DNA from: Stenotrophomonas nitritireducens
Lineage (GTDB): Bacteria > Pseudomonadota > Gammaproteobacteria > Xanthomonadales > Xanthomonadaceae
Assembly: GCF_001700965.1 (NCBI RefSeq)
Contig: NZ_CP016756.1
Coordinates: forward strand, 1,488,001-1,552,000
Length of the DNA: 64,000 nucleotides
Reading direction: 5' to 3'
Positions 32,577 through 40,475 of this stretch are shown here, piece by piece. Each line of letters opens with the position of its first letter. Position 1 is the first letter of the stretch. The translations under genes were made by a program, and so were the position numbers. Under the pieces are notes generated by a model, which worked only from the letters and a program-made list of their open reading frames with translations, ran no database searches and was not told the DNA's origin.

Positions 32577-34532
32577 ATGAAGAAAAATAGAATTCGTCGC
32601 AGCGACTACAACAGGGTTCTTATTACTGAGACTACCCCATTTGAAACCCCAATCGTTTTTTCAAATGATGGTCTCTATGATCAGATTGCCGCCCTAGATA
32701 GCGTCGGACACGTGCAACGTGCCGTCATCAAATCTCTGGTTTTGTATGAGGGGGTCAGTAAACCACCAAACTCGACCATACCATATACATATAAAATCAA
32801 GAAGGACTCAAAGAGCTTTCGGCGTCTTGCTCTATTGCATCCAGCTTCTCAATGGAAAGCCAGGATCTTCTATGAAAAATATGAGCAACTAATAATTCAT
32901 TATTGCTCAATAAGTCCGGCATCTATCCGCGCGCCAAAAACGGTTGCAAGCAGCTTTTATTCAAAAAGCTCCTGGGAAAATATTAATAAATACAAAACCG
33001 GCTCCATCGCTCTCGATGGTCTCGATAGATATGCCAAGCATGCGCCCTCATTTTTTTCGTATCGAGGATATGACCGTCTGTATAAATTCTTCAACTCGAG
33101 AGATTATCTTGCACTGGAGAAGAGGTTTTCTTTTTTAAAGACGCTTGATGTCACAAAATGTTTTGACAGTATCTATACACACTGCCTTTCCTGGGCAGTT
33201 AAGGATAAGCCCTTCACAAAATCGCATGTCTCTGTCTCCTCGACCTTTGCCCAAGAGTTTGATGGGGTCATTCGTCACGGGAATCATAATGAAACCAATG
33301 GAATCCCAATAGGGCCTGAGGTGAGCCGGGTATTTGCTGAGATACTATTTCAGGAAATTGATAGAAGGGTAATTCAATCGCTAGCGGATTTAAAATTCAA
33401 GCAGGACTATGAATTTCGACGCTACGTAGATGATGTTTTTATATTTGCTCGAAATGAGTCCATTGCGAATAGAATTCATGATAAGTATGCAGACGTTCTA
33501 ATTGATTTCAATCTTCATACAAATACAGCAAAGTCAACATGCATAGGGAGGCCGTTCTCCTCATCCAAGGCAAGGCTTGTCTATGATGCTGGGCAACAAG
33601 CCAATTCATTTTTTGACAAGTTTCTGGATCAAACTGGGATGGGGGTGCTCAGCCCCAGAGAAATTCATAACACGTGGAAATTAACCAAAAGCTACATTGA
33701 CTCAGTGAAGGCTCTATGTCATTCAAATGACGCGACCTACGATGAGATTGCCTCGTTCTTAATTTCAGTAATTACTGAGCGAGTCAAGAGGCTGGTGAAT
33801 CATGATGATCCCTCTGATGCCATCCAAGATAGTGGATATGTTGATGCGTTTGTTGTGCTGCTCGATGTGTTGTTCTTCCTTTACAGTGTTGCTCCCTCGG
33901 TTGGTGCGTCGTACAAACTTAGTACATCCTTGATTTTGGCCGCACGATTCAGCAAGAAACATCTATCCGCCGGATATCCAACCGTACACCAAAAGATTTT
34001 CGATCTAACCTGCTCGTTACTGCATGATCAATGTGGCATGAAACATGCCAGCGATATTGAAGGATTTGTACATCTTGAATCATTTAATATCGCGCTAGCA
34101 ACGCGGGAGCTGGGGGATAATCACCTGTTGCCACCAGAGATTATTGATGAGCTTTTTGTTAGTGCGGGAAAATTGACATACTTTACCATTGTTGCCTCTC
34201 TGTTCTATGTGCGAGATTCCAACATGTACCAAGGGTTGCGAAAGAAGCTTTTGGATGCGGCAGTGGAAAAACTATCCGATCTTTCTGATATTTTGATGAA
34301 TAGCGAAAAAGCCCACCTCCTACTCGATCTCCTTTCGTGCCCCTACGTGCCTGATAAGCAAAAGACCACTTGGATAAAAAGCCTATTTAAAATCCTTCAA
34401 TTTACCCAGCCCAGCAAAGCGGATTTTCAGGTATTTTTGGCAGGTATTAGTACAAGCCATGCGCAAGTGGATTGGAAGGATATTGATCTCCTCAATTCTT
34501 TAGAGAAGAAGGAGCTGAAGCAGGCGTATTAG
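32577..34532 (+). CDS. drt3b: Defence-associated reverse transcriptase, Drt3b-like (UG8)
   Basis: A 651-aa reverse transcriptase with an N-terminal extension of about 180 residues, motif A at FLKTLDVTKCFDSIYTH (D191), a motif B-like stretch ETNGIPIGPEVSRVFAEILF (239-258) and motif C RRYVDDVFIFAR with YVDD at 283-286. About 350 further helical residues form a C-terminal domain. Both catalytic aspartates are intact, so it should polymerise. In DRT3 the second RT is reported to make the complementary poly(AC) strand without a nucleic-acid template. It starts 9 bp after drt3a. Low GC indicates foreign origin relative to the ICE. Confidence 0.85.
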   Translation: MKKNRIRRSDYNRVLITETTPFETPIVFSNDGLYDQIAALDSVGHVQRAVIKSLVLYEGVSKPPNSTIPYTYKIKKDSKSFRRLALLHPASQWKARIFYEKYEQLIIHYCSISPASIRAPKTVASSFYSKSSWENINKYKTGSIALDGLDRYAKHAPSFFSYRGYDRLYKFFNSRDYLALEKRFSFLKTLDVTKCFDSIYTHCLSWAVKDKPFTKSHVSVSSTFAQEFDGVIRHGNHNETNGIPIGPEVSRVFAEILFQEIDRRVIQSLADLKFKQDYEFRRYVDDVFIFARNESIANRIHDKYADVLIDFNLHTNTAKSTCIGRPFSSSKARLVYDAGQQANSFFDKFLDQTGMGVLSPREIHNTWKLTKSYIDSVKALCHSNDATYDEIASFLISVITERVKRLVNHDDPSDAIQDSGYVDAFVVLLDVLFFLYSVAPSVGASYKLSTSLILAARFSKKHLSAGYPTVHQKIFDLTCSLLHDQCGMKHASDIEGFVHLESFNIALATRELGDNHLLPPEIIDELFVSAGKLTYFTIVASLFYVRDSNMYQGLRKKLLDAAVEKLSDLSDILMNSEKAHLLLDLLSCPYVPDKQKTTWIKSLFKILQFTQPSKADFQVFLAGISTSHAQVDWKDIDLLNSLEKKELKQAY

Positions 34533-34772
34533 GTTACACTTCCCCTCGAAGGAAGGGTGTCCCCTCATCTTCTACTGGTTCACCAGTGGCTGAAGCCGGT
34601 TCTCGCAAGGGCGCCATTCAGCATCGACTCATGCGTATGGTCAGCAATGGCAGGAAGTACGGGGCGGTGCTTGAGCGGTGCAGAAGTCGCTTCGGTGACT
34701 TTTGCATCCACACACTCAGTGGGGCCCCTTCCTTCACCTCCATTTGTCGAAGCAAAAAGGGGCCGAAGCCCC
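34533..34772 (+). ncRNA. Candidate DRT3 non-coding RNA with ACACAC template
   Basis: An untranslated 240-bp stretch directly after drt3b with dense secondary structure. Elements in order: a bulged hairpin at 34536-34560; a 7-bp hairpin at 34572-34589 (CTACTGG-TTCA-CCAGTGG); a 12-bp hairpin at 34679-34706 capped by UUCG (two G-U pairs); then, three bases later, ACACAC at 34710-34715; then GGCCCCTT (34723-34730) able to pair with AAGGGGCC (34757-34764). An exposed ACACAC beside a strong hairpin is what a short repeat template for a GT product would look like. Ends are not defined; the 5' end may lie inside drt3b. Confidence 0.7.
34753..34772 (-). terminator. Rho-independent terminator of radC
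   Basis: On the minus strand, four bases after the radC stop: GGGGC-TTCG-GCCCC followed by TTTTTG. A short classic terminator. On the plus strand the same bases form the 3' hairpin of the candidate DRT3 RNA. Confidence 0.85.
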
Positions 34773-34776
34773 AGGA

Positions 34777-35286
34777 TCAGATCAAGCCTCGCTCGGCAAA
34801 TGACTCCGTGGCGCTGCCCGCGACGATGACGTGATCGAGCACCCGCACATCGACCAGGCCCAGCGCCTCCTTGAGCCGTTGGGTCAGCGCCCGGTCGGCA
34901 GCGCTTGGCTCCGGGTTCCCGCTCGGATGGTTGTGGCTGACGATCACCGCTGCCGCATTGAGCCGCAGAGCCTCTTTGACCACTTCGCGCGGATACACCG
35001 AAGCACCGTCGATGGTGCCGTGGAACATCTCCCGGTATTCGATCAGCCGATGGCGCGTGTCCATGAACAGCAACGCGAATACCTCATGCTCGAAGCCGGC
35101 CAGCTTGGTGCGCAGGTACTCCTTGACTGCCGCCGGAGAAGTGAACTCGGCACCGCGCTGCATCTTCCGGTCGATCACGTGGCGCGCCGCTTCCAGAATG
35201 TCGTCGGCCGACGCCGGCAGATAGCGCCCGTGTGCGTCGCGCACCAACAGCGAAAAATCGGATGAGGAAAAGGACAGTTGCGACAT
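34777..35286 (-). CDS. radC: RadC family JAB-domain protein
   Basis: A 169-aa RadC/JAB-domain protein with the metal-binding signature SHNHPSGNPEPSAADRALTQ (JAMM-like HxHPSGxxxPSxxD). Shorter than chromosomal RadC because it lacks the N-terminal HhH part, as is usual for mobile-element copies. Found near the integrase in Tn4371-like elements; the function in ICEs is unclear. It ends at a strong terminator that also borders the DRT3 cassette. Confidence 0.93.
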   Translation of the reverse strand: MSQLSFSSSDFSLLVRDAHGRYLPASADDILEAARHVIDRKMQRGAEFTSPAAVKEYLRTKLAGFEHEVFALLFMDTRHRLIEYREMFHGTIDGASVYPREVVKEALRLNAAAVIVSHNHPSGNPEPSAADRALTQRLKEALGLVDVRVLDHVIVAGSATESFAERGLI

Positions 35287-35621
35287 GATCGTACTCCGGT
35301 TGCTCGGGCGGAATTGCCCGGAACCGTGGCCAGCACGGCGCAGCGCAAGCAGTCATGGATCGAAGACGGCCGGCAGGCCGCAAGCGTGCGAGCACGCGCA
35401 GTCATTGACGGCGAGAACGCCGTGATACGGTGAAGGGAACAGCAAGACCGCCTACACCCCACTCAGCCACACACCCGCCGTTGGCAAGTGCGCAGCATGC
35501 ACAGGCCCGGATCAACGATCCAGGCCGGAGGCGTCAAGGGGTCAGCGCCGAATGGCTGTGATTCGGCACGAGGCACAGGGCATAGCCCGCGAGCACGACG
35601 GCGAAACGCCGGAACGCACGA
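35287..35621. other. Intergenic region upstream of radC
   Basis: No gene supported in 335 bp. It contains the motif GGCCGGAGGCGTCAAGGG (35523-35540) followed by a perfect 7-bp hairpin GCCGAAT-GGCTGTG-ATTCGGC, paralleling the motif plus hairpin at 31048-31110. It must hold the radC promoter. Confidence 0.45.
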
Positions 35622-36788
35622 CTATGGCTTGTCGTCCTTGAGGGAAAGCGCTCCGCGCGATTCGAGCAGGCGCCGCGTCTTCTCCAACTCTTTTTGCAGC
35701 AACTCGGCATCCGGCAGTACCGTCCGATAGTTGGCTGCCATCACCTTGGTCGGCAAGCCATCTAGCGCATACCGCGCCAGGGCATGGCCTTTGTCTGCGC
35801 ACAGGATCAGGCCCACCGGCGGATTCTCATCCGCATAGGCCCAATGCTCCTTGGCATAGTTGCAATACATATGCATCTGGCCCACGTCAGCATGGGTCAG
35901 ACTGCCTAGCTTCAGGTCGATGATGACCAGGCAGCGCAGCTTGCGATGGAAGAACAACAGATCAACCCGATACCAGGTCTGATCGATGCGCAACCGACGT
36001 TGCCGCCCAACGAAGGTGAAGCCTTCCCCCAGTTCCAGCAGGAAGTCTTCCAGCCGCTGGATCAAGGCCGCTTCCAGGTCGGATTCCGAATACTCATCCT
36101 TGAGGTCGAGGAACTCCAGCACATACGGGTCTTTGATCGCGTCATTGGGCGTGACGACATCCTCGGGCTTGGCCACCGAGCCCTTGACCAGCATCGCTGC
36201 CTTGTCCTTGGACAAGGTCGTGCGTTCGTAGAACTGGCTGCCGATCTGCCGGTCGAGCTGGCGCACGCTCCAGCCGCCGCGCAACGCCTCTGTCTCGTAG
36301 AATCGACGGGCATGGTCATCTTTGACCGACAGCAGCCGGACATAGGCCGACCACGGCAAGGTGAAGACCTGGGCCAGTTCGGAGAGGTCGAATTTCCGAG
36401 ACACTGTCTGGGATTTCTCGGCAGGCGACTCATTTCCCAATTTCCCAGACAGTGTCTGGGAAATCTCAGGCTGGGGGTATGCGAGGAAGAAACGCCGCAT
36501 GTTCTCCAAGTTGTTGACACCGAAGCCACGCCCGAATCGGGCCGTCAGATCGGCGGACAACTGCTCCATCAACTGCTCGCCGTAACCGGCCCGCCGCCTG
36601 CCTTTCTGCTCGGCTTCGACGATTCGGTGGCCAATCTCCCAATAGCTGGCCGTCATCAACGCATTGACACTGCGCGCCGCTGCCCGGCGCGCCGCATCCA
36701 GCAGTTCCACAATGCCACCGTGGATGCCGGCATAGCCGGCCGGTACGGCAGCAGGTTTCCCCACTGCCGCAGGCGTCTTCCTTGTCAT
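35622..36788 (-). CDS. YhcG-family (DUF1016) PD-(D/E)XK nuclease-like protein
   Basis: A 388-aa protein. The N-terminal DUF1016_N region has ASYWEIGHRIVEAEQKGRRR and GFGVNNLENMRRFFLAYP; the C-terminal nuclease core reads YRVDLLFFHRKLRCLVIIDL (D...D-x-K). Residues about 109-133 contain two near-copies, EISQTLSGKLGN and EKSQTVSRKFDL. The start overlaps the integrase stop by ATGA, so the two are translated together. YhcG proteins are linked to DNA repair or defence but remain poorly characterised; a role in ICE stability is possible. Confidence 0.88.
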   Translation of the reverse strand: MTRKTPAAVGKPAAVPAGYAGIHGGIVELLDAARRAAARSVNALMTASYWEIGHRIVEAEQKGRRRAGYGEQLMEQLSADLTARFGRGFGVNNLENMRRFFLAYPQPEISQTLSGKLGNESPAEKSQTVSRKFDLSELAQVFTLPWSAYVRLLSVKDDHARRFYETEALRGGWSVRQLDRQIGSQFYERTTLSKDKAAMLVKGSVAKPEDVVTPNDAIKDPYVLEFLDLKDEYSESDLEAALIQRLEDFLLELGEGFTFVGRQRRLRIDQTWYRVDLLFFHRKLRCLVIIDLKLGSLTHADVGQMHMYCNYAKEHWAYADENPPVGLILCADKGHALARYALDGLPTKVMAANYRTVLPDAELLQKELEKTRRLLESRGALSLKDDKP

Positions 36789-37984
36789 GCTGATGCCTCC
36801 ATGGAACGGGATGCCCCAGTAATCGCCAGCCGCCGATTCGCCACCAGTTCGGCCGCCTCCCGCACCGGCTTGTCTTCGGTATGAACATAGTGCATAAACA
36901 TCGCCACGGTCTTGTGACCTGTGAGCTTCATGCCCACCTTGGTTGGCACGCCCGAGTTGGCAATGTCTGTCGTCGCCCGGTGGCGAATGCCGTGCGTGCC
37001 AACGTGTGGAACGTCAGCGGCCTTGAGCACGCGCGTCCAGCCGCCGTAATGCTCACCGTGGGTCATGTGCTGGGTCGGATCGTTCGGCGACGGCAGGACG
37101 TAGGGGCAACCTTCCCGGCGAGGCGCGGTAGACAGTAGCCGATAGGCTTCTTCACTCATGGGCTTGGAGATACCGCCGGTCTTGCTGTCGGGCCAGACAA
37201 CGCGGCGCTTTTCCAGATCAACCCAATCCCATTCGAGTGGACAAATTTCGGAGCGGCGGGCGGCAAACTCGAATTGCAGGCGGATTGCCAGCGGGATGAC
37301 GTAGCTCTCCAGTCCTTCCGCCTCCAAGTGCTCCAACTGGCGGAAGATCCGCACCAGTTCATCGTCCACGATGAGCCGGGTTTCCTTGCCAGGTGGGTAC
37401 ATCGGAACGTGGCGGCATGGATTCGTGCCGTCCGGGCGCAGCCCCCACACTTCGGCCAGGTTGAACATCTTGCGCAGTACGCCGAAGGTGCGATTGGCCT
37501 CCGCCTGCTTGTAGGCCAGCTTCTTCATCAGCGTCGCCACGTCAGGGCGCTTCACGTCCTGTACCTTCATCCGGCCCATGATCGGGATGATGCAGCGGTC
37601 AATGACGCCCTGATAGCCGCGCTGCGTGCTGGGCTTGTTACGCTGTTTGGAGTAGTCCTCCATGAAAGTGTGGCAAAACTCCTTCATGGTCGGTGCCTTG
37701 CGGGCGGCATTCTTGGCTGCGCTCGGGTCGCCGCCCCGGCGCACCTCGGCCAGCCATTCCTGCGCCATTGTGCGTGCCTGATCGACCGTCAGTTCCCCGT
37801 ACTGGCCCAGGGCGGGCTTGCGGCGCTCGCCCGCGTTCGAGCGGTACTGGAGCATGAACACCTTGCGGCCCGCCGGGGTGATCTTGCACAGGAAGCCGGG
37901 CACCACGGTATCCCGCAGTTCGATGGCCTTGTCTTGGGGTTGTGCCGCATCAACTGCGGACTTGGTGAGCTTGATCTTCGCCAT
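36785..37984 (-). CDS. int: Tyrosine recombinase/integrase of the ICE
   Basis: A 399-aa integrase. An N-terminal arm-binding domain of the DUF4102 type (about 1-90) precedes the SAM-like core-binding domain (about 100-190) and the catalytic domain (about 205-390). Catalytic residues are R243 (AARRSEICPLEW), H331-x-x-R334 (GTHGIRHRATTD), H357 (LTGHKTVAM) and Tyr366 (FMHYVH). It sits at the element's end next to the chromosomal hslU terminator, as expected for Tn4371-like elements. Its stop overlaps the start of the YhcG-like gene. Confidence 0.95.
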   Translation of the reverse strand: MAKIKLTKSAVDAAQPQDKAIELRDTVVPGFLCKITPAGRKVFMLQYRSNAGERRKPALGQYGELTVDQARTMAQEWLAEVRRGGDPSAAKNAARKAPTMKEFCHTFMEDYSKQRNKPSTQRGYQGVIDRCIIPIMGRMKVQDVKRPDVATLMKKLAYKQAEANRTFGVLRKMFNLAEVWGLRPDGTNPCRHVPMYPPGKETRLIVDDELVRIFRQLEHLEAEGLESYVIPLAIRLQFEFAARRSEICPLEWDWVDLEKRRVVWPDSKTGGISKPMSEEAYRLLSTAPRREGCPYVLPSPNDPTQHMTHGEHYGGWTRVLKAADVPHVGTHGIRHRATTDIANSGVPTKVGMKLTGHKTVAMFMHYVHTEDKPVREAAELVANRRLAITGASRSMEASA

Positions 37985-38160
37985 GATGACTCCTCGGAAA
38001 GCCCGGTTTCCAAGAGCCGCATGGGAGCCACGCGAAGGGAAGCCGGGTCAAGTTTCGGAAAGCACCGGCATATGTTGAACTCGCCTAAGTGATTGATAAA
38101 CCTGCTGTATCGAGCCTTGGCGTAGTCCAGCGAATTGCGGTACTGGAGTCATCGTGAAAC
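37985..38160. other. Region holding the ICE-chromosome junction
   Basis: The junction must be between the integrase start (37984) and the hslU terminator (38161-38190). Tn4371 integrates at a short T-rich core (TTTTTCAT is the published example). Here the minus strand reads TTTTTTTTGTTTCACGATG at 38150-38168, continuous with the terminator T-tract, and this is the best candidate attachment core. The match to the published core is imperfect. Confidence 0.35.
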
Positions 38161-38190
38161 AAAAAAAACGGCGACACCAACGTGCCGCCG
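38161..38190 (-). terminator. Rho-independent terminator of hslVU
   Basis: On the minus strand: CGGCGGCA-CGTTGG-TGTCGCCG (8-bp stem with one G-U) followed by eight T residues, 25 bp after the hslU stop. It belongs to the chromosome, and the ICE begins immediately past its T-tract. Confidence 0.9.
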
Positions 38191-38214
38191 CTTCTCACCA
38201 ACCCAAACCAACAA

Positions 38215-39591
38215 TCACAGAATATAGCGGCTCAGGTCCGGGTCCTTCACAAGCTCACCCAGGTGCTTGTCCACATACGCCGGGTCAATCGCAATGCTGT
38301 CGCCATCGCGATCCGGTGCCTCGTAGCTCAGCGAATCCAGCAGGCGTTCCAGCACGGTGTGCAACCTACGCGCACCGATGTTCTCCTGGCGCTCGTTGAC
38401 CTGGAATGCAATCTCCGCCAGGCGATCCACGGCCTCGGCGGTGAAATTGACCTTGACGCCTTCGGTCGCCAACAAGGCTTCGTACTGCTTGGTCAACGCC
38501 GCCTTCGGCTCGGTCAGGATGCGTACGAAATCATTCTTGCTCAGTGCACCCAACTCCACACGGATCGGGAAGCGCCCCTGCAACTCGGGAATCAGATCAC
38601 TGGGCTTGGCCAGGTGGAATGCACCAGAAGCAATAAACAAGATGTGATCGGTCCTCACCGTGCCGTACTTGGTCGACACGTTGGAGCCTTCCACCAGCGG
38701 CAGCAGATCGCGTTGCACGCCTTCGCGCGATACATCGCCACCGGACGAACCGGCGTCGCTGCGCTTGGCCACCTTGTCGATCTCATCGATGAACACGATG
38801 CCGTGCTGCTCACAGGCCTCGATGGCCGCAGTGCGGATATCGTCCTCGTTGACCAGCTTGCCGGCCTCTTCCTCGATCAGCAGCGGGCGCGCGGCCTTGA
38901 TGCTCAACGTGCGCTTGTTCGACTTGGCGTTGCCGAGGTTAGCGAACATCGACTTCAGTTGCTGGCCCATTTCCTCCATGCCCGGCGGGGTCATGATGTC
39001 CATGCTGACGTTGGCGGAAATTTCCAGCTCGATCTCGCGCTCGTCCAGCTCGCCGGCACGCAGCATGCGGCGGAACTTGATGCGGGTTTCATTGTCGGCC
39101 GCCGAGGGTTCGTTGCGCGCGGCATCAGCATCAAAGCCGATGCCGACGCTGCGGCGCGGCAGCAGCGCATCCAGGATGCGGTCTTCGGCTTTTTCCTCGG
39201 CTTGGTTGCGCACGCGCACCTTGGCCTGCTCGCGGTACAGCTTGACCGCGGTATCAGCCAGGTCGCGGATGATCTGTTCCACATCCTTGCCGACGTAACC
39301 CACCTCGGTGAAGCGGGTGGCTTCAACCTTGACGAACGGTGCATTGGCCAGCGTTGCCAGGCGGCGCGCGATCTCGGTCTTGCCGACGCCGGTCGGGCCG
39401 ATCATCAGGATGTTCTTGGGCATCACCTCGTTGCGCAGCTCGGTGGGCAGCTGCATGCGACGCCAGCGGTTGCGCAGCGCGATGGCCACCGCGCGCTTGG
39501 CATCGTGCTGACCGACGATGTGGCGGTCCAGCTCCTGCACGATCTCGCGCGGGGTCATGGTGGCGGACGAAACTTCGATCTTATGGTTCAT
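38215..39591 (-). CDS. hslU: HslU ATPase subunit of the HslUV protease
   Basis: A 458-aa AAA+ unfoldase that feeds proteins to HslV. P-loop [15 protein letters not shown] (about residues 55-69), [14 protein letters not shown] pore region, Walker [14 protein letters not shown], sensor and C-terminal domain ending DLSRYIL, the tail that inserts into HslV. Full length. It lies 29 bp after hslV in a two-gene operon and ends at a strong terminator, immediately beyond which the ICE is integrated. Confidence 0.97.
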   Translation of the reverse strand: MNHKIEVSSATMTPREIVQELDRHIVGQHDAKRAVAIALRNRWRRMQLPTELRNEVMPKNILMIGPTGVGKTEIARRLATLANAPFVKVEATRFTEVGYVGKDVEQIIRDLADTAVKLYREQAKVRVRNQAEEKAEDRILDALLPRRSVGIGFDADAARNEPSAADNETRIKFRRMLRAGELDEREIELEISANVSMDIMTPPGMEEMGQQLKSMFANLGNAKSNKRTLSIKAARPLLIEEEAGKLVNEDDIRTAAIEACEQHGIVFIDEIDKVAKRSDAGSSGGDVSREGVQRDLLPLVEGSNVSTKYGTVRTDHILFIASGAFHLAKPSDLIPELQGRFPIRVELGALSKNDFVRILTEPKAALTKQYEALLATEGVKVNFTAEAVDRLAEIAFQVNERQENIGARRLHTVLERLLDSLSYEAPDRDGDSIAIDPAYVDKHLGELVKDPDLSRYIL

Positions 39592-39620
39592 GGGGTGCTC
39601 GCAGTTGATGGCCGAAGAGC

Positions 39621-40172
39621 TCAGAGCTCTTCCACCACTACGTTGGTGTTGGTGTAGATGCAGATACCGCCGGCGATGTTGATTGCCTCGGTGGCCACAC
39701 CACGCGCATCCAGATCGGTGTGCTTGAGCAGTGCCCGCGCCGCGCTGAGCGCGTACGAGCCGCCAGAACCGATCGCGATGATGCCGTCTTCCGGCTCGAT
39801 CACATCACCAGTGCCGCTGATGATCAGCGAGGTTTCGCGATCCGCCACCGCCAGCAATGCTTCGAGCTTGCCGTAGCGGCGATCGGTGCGCCAATCCTTG
39901 GCCAGCTCCACCGCTGCGCGGGTCAGCTGGCCGTGCTTCTCGAGCTTGGCCTCGAACAATTCGAACAGGGTGAAGGCATCAGCGGCGGCGCCTGCAAAGC
40001 CCGCCAGCACCTGACCATCACGGCCAAGCCGGCGCACCTTGCGTGCGTTGCCCTTCATCACCGTGTGCCCCAGGGTGACCTGACCGTCGCCAGCAATCGC
40101 CACGTGTTCACCGCGACGCACGCAGCAGATGGTGGTGGCATGAAAAACATTCGGGTTCTGACTGGGGTCCAT
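39621..40172 (-). CDS. hslV: HslV peptidase subunit of the HslUV protease
   Basis: A 183-aa proteasome-like threonine peptidase. ATG at 40172 gives [20 protein letters not shown]; removal of the N-terminus exposes the catalytic Thr at ATT. Other conserved stretches are [20 protein letters not shown] and [20 protein letters not shown]. The frame is open upstream but without family similarity. First gene of the hslVU heat-shock operon. Confidence 0.97.
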   Translation of the reverse strand: MDPSQNPNVFHATTICCVRRGEHVAIAGDGQVTLGHTVMKGNARKVRRLGRDGQVLAGFAGAAADAFTLFELFEAKLEKHGQLTRAAVELAKDWRTDRRYGKLEALLAVADRETSLIISGTGDVIEPEDGIIAIGSGGSYALSAARALLKHTDLDARGVATEAINIAGGICIYTNTNVVVEEL

Positions 40173-40324
40173 ACGGCCTCCGGAATACTGTTCACCGGTA
40201 ATGGGGCCGGTGAGCGCCGCGATCAAGCCTCCCCCCCACCCCGCCAGCGACAGCCACCGTTCAGAAAAAGCCACCGGTAGTGCCGCGCCATGCTCGGCAA
40301 CACCCCTGTCGCCGCCCCCTACCG

Positions 40325-40425
40325 TTGTGGGAGCGGCGTAAGCCCCGAAGCCAGGAATACATCAGATTGCCCTCATGGCTATGATTCCAGCGCTACCGCC
40401 TTCGCGGCCGACGCCGCTCCCACAA
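40325..40425. repeat. REP-like inverted repeat upstream of hslV
   Basis: TTGTGGGAGCGGCGT (40325-40339) and ACGCCGCTCCCACAA (40411-40425) form a perfect 15-bp inverted repeat around a 71-bp centre. Sequences of the type TGTGGGAGCGGCGT are frequent intergenic repeats in Xanthomonadaceae and pseudomonads, so this is probably a REP pair (a REPIN-like unit). It lies between hslV and the vWA gene. Confidence 0.65.
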
Positions 40426-40475
40426 ACGGGATCACAGCGTCGCCTCGATGGAAAGCAGCCCGCTGTCCGGCAACC

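Larger units (their letters stand above)
1..38160. mobile_element. Tn4371-family integrative and conjugative element (partial)
   Basis: A continuous set of genes typical of Tn4371-like ICEs: tyrosine integrase at one end, then radC, ParB/DUF932/DUF736, DUF2958, DUF2285, a HTH regulator, RepA, ParA, DUF2840, TraF, DUF3363 relaxase, TraG, and trbBCDEJ-eexN-LFG. Nearly all backbone genes are on the minus strand, while cargo at 15.4-17.3, 25.1-26.6 and 31.3-34.5 kb is on the plus strand or visibly richer in A+T. One end lies between the integrase start (37984) and the hslU terminator (38161-38190). The other end, with trbI and the remainder of trbG, is beyond position 1. The exact attachment site is not determined, so the right limit given here is approximate. 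Confidence 0.9.

Noticed and set aside
31284..34532. RT genes as retron or group II intron
   Set aside because: No msr/msd-like RNA upstream, no maturase or endonuclease domain, no intron boundary structure, and two RTs in tandem fit DRT3 better.
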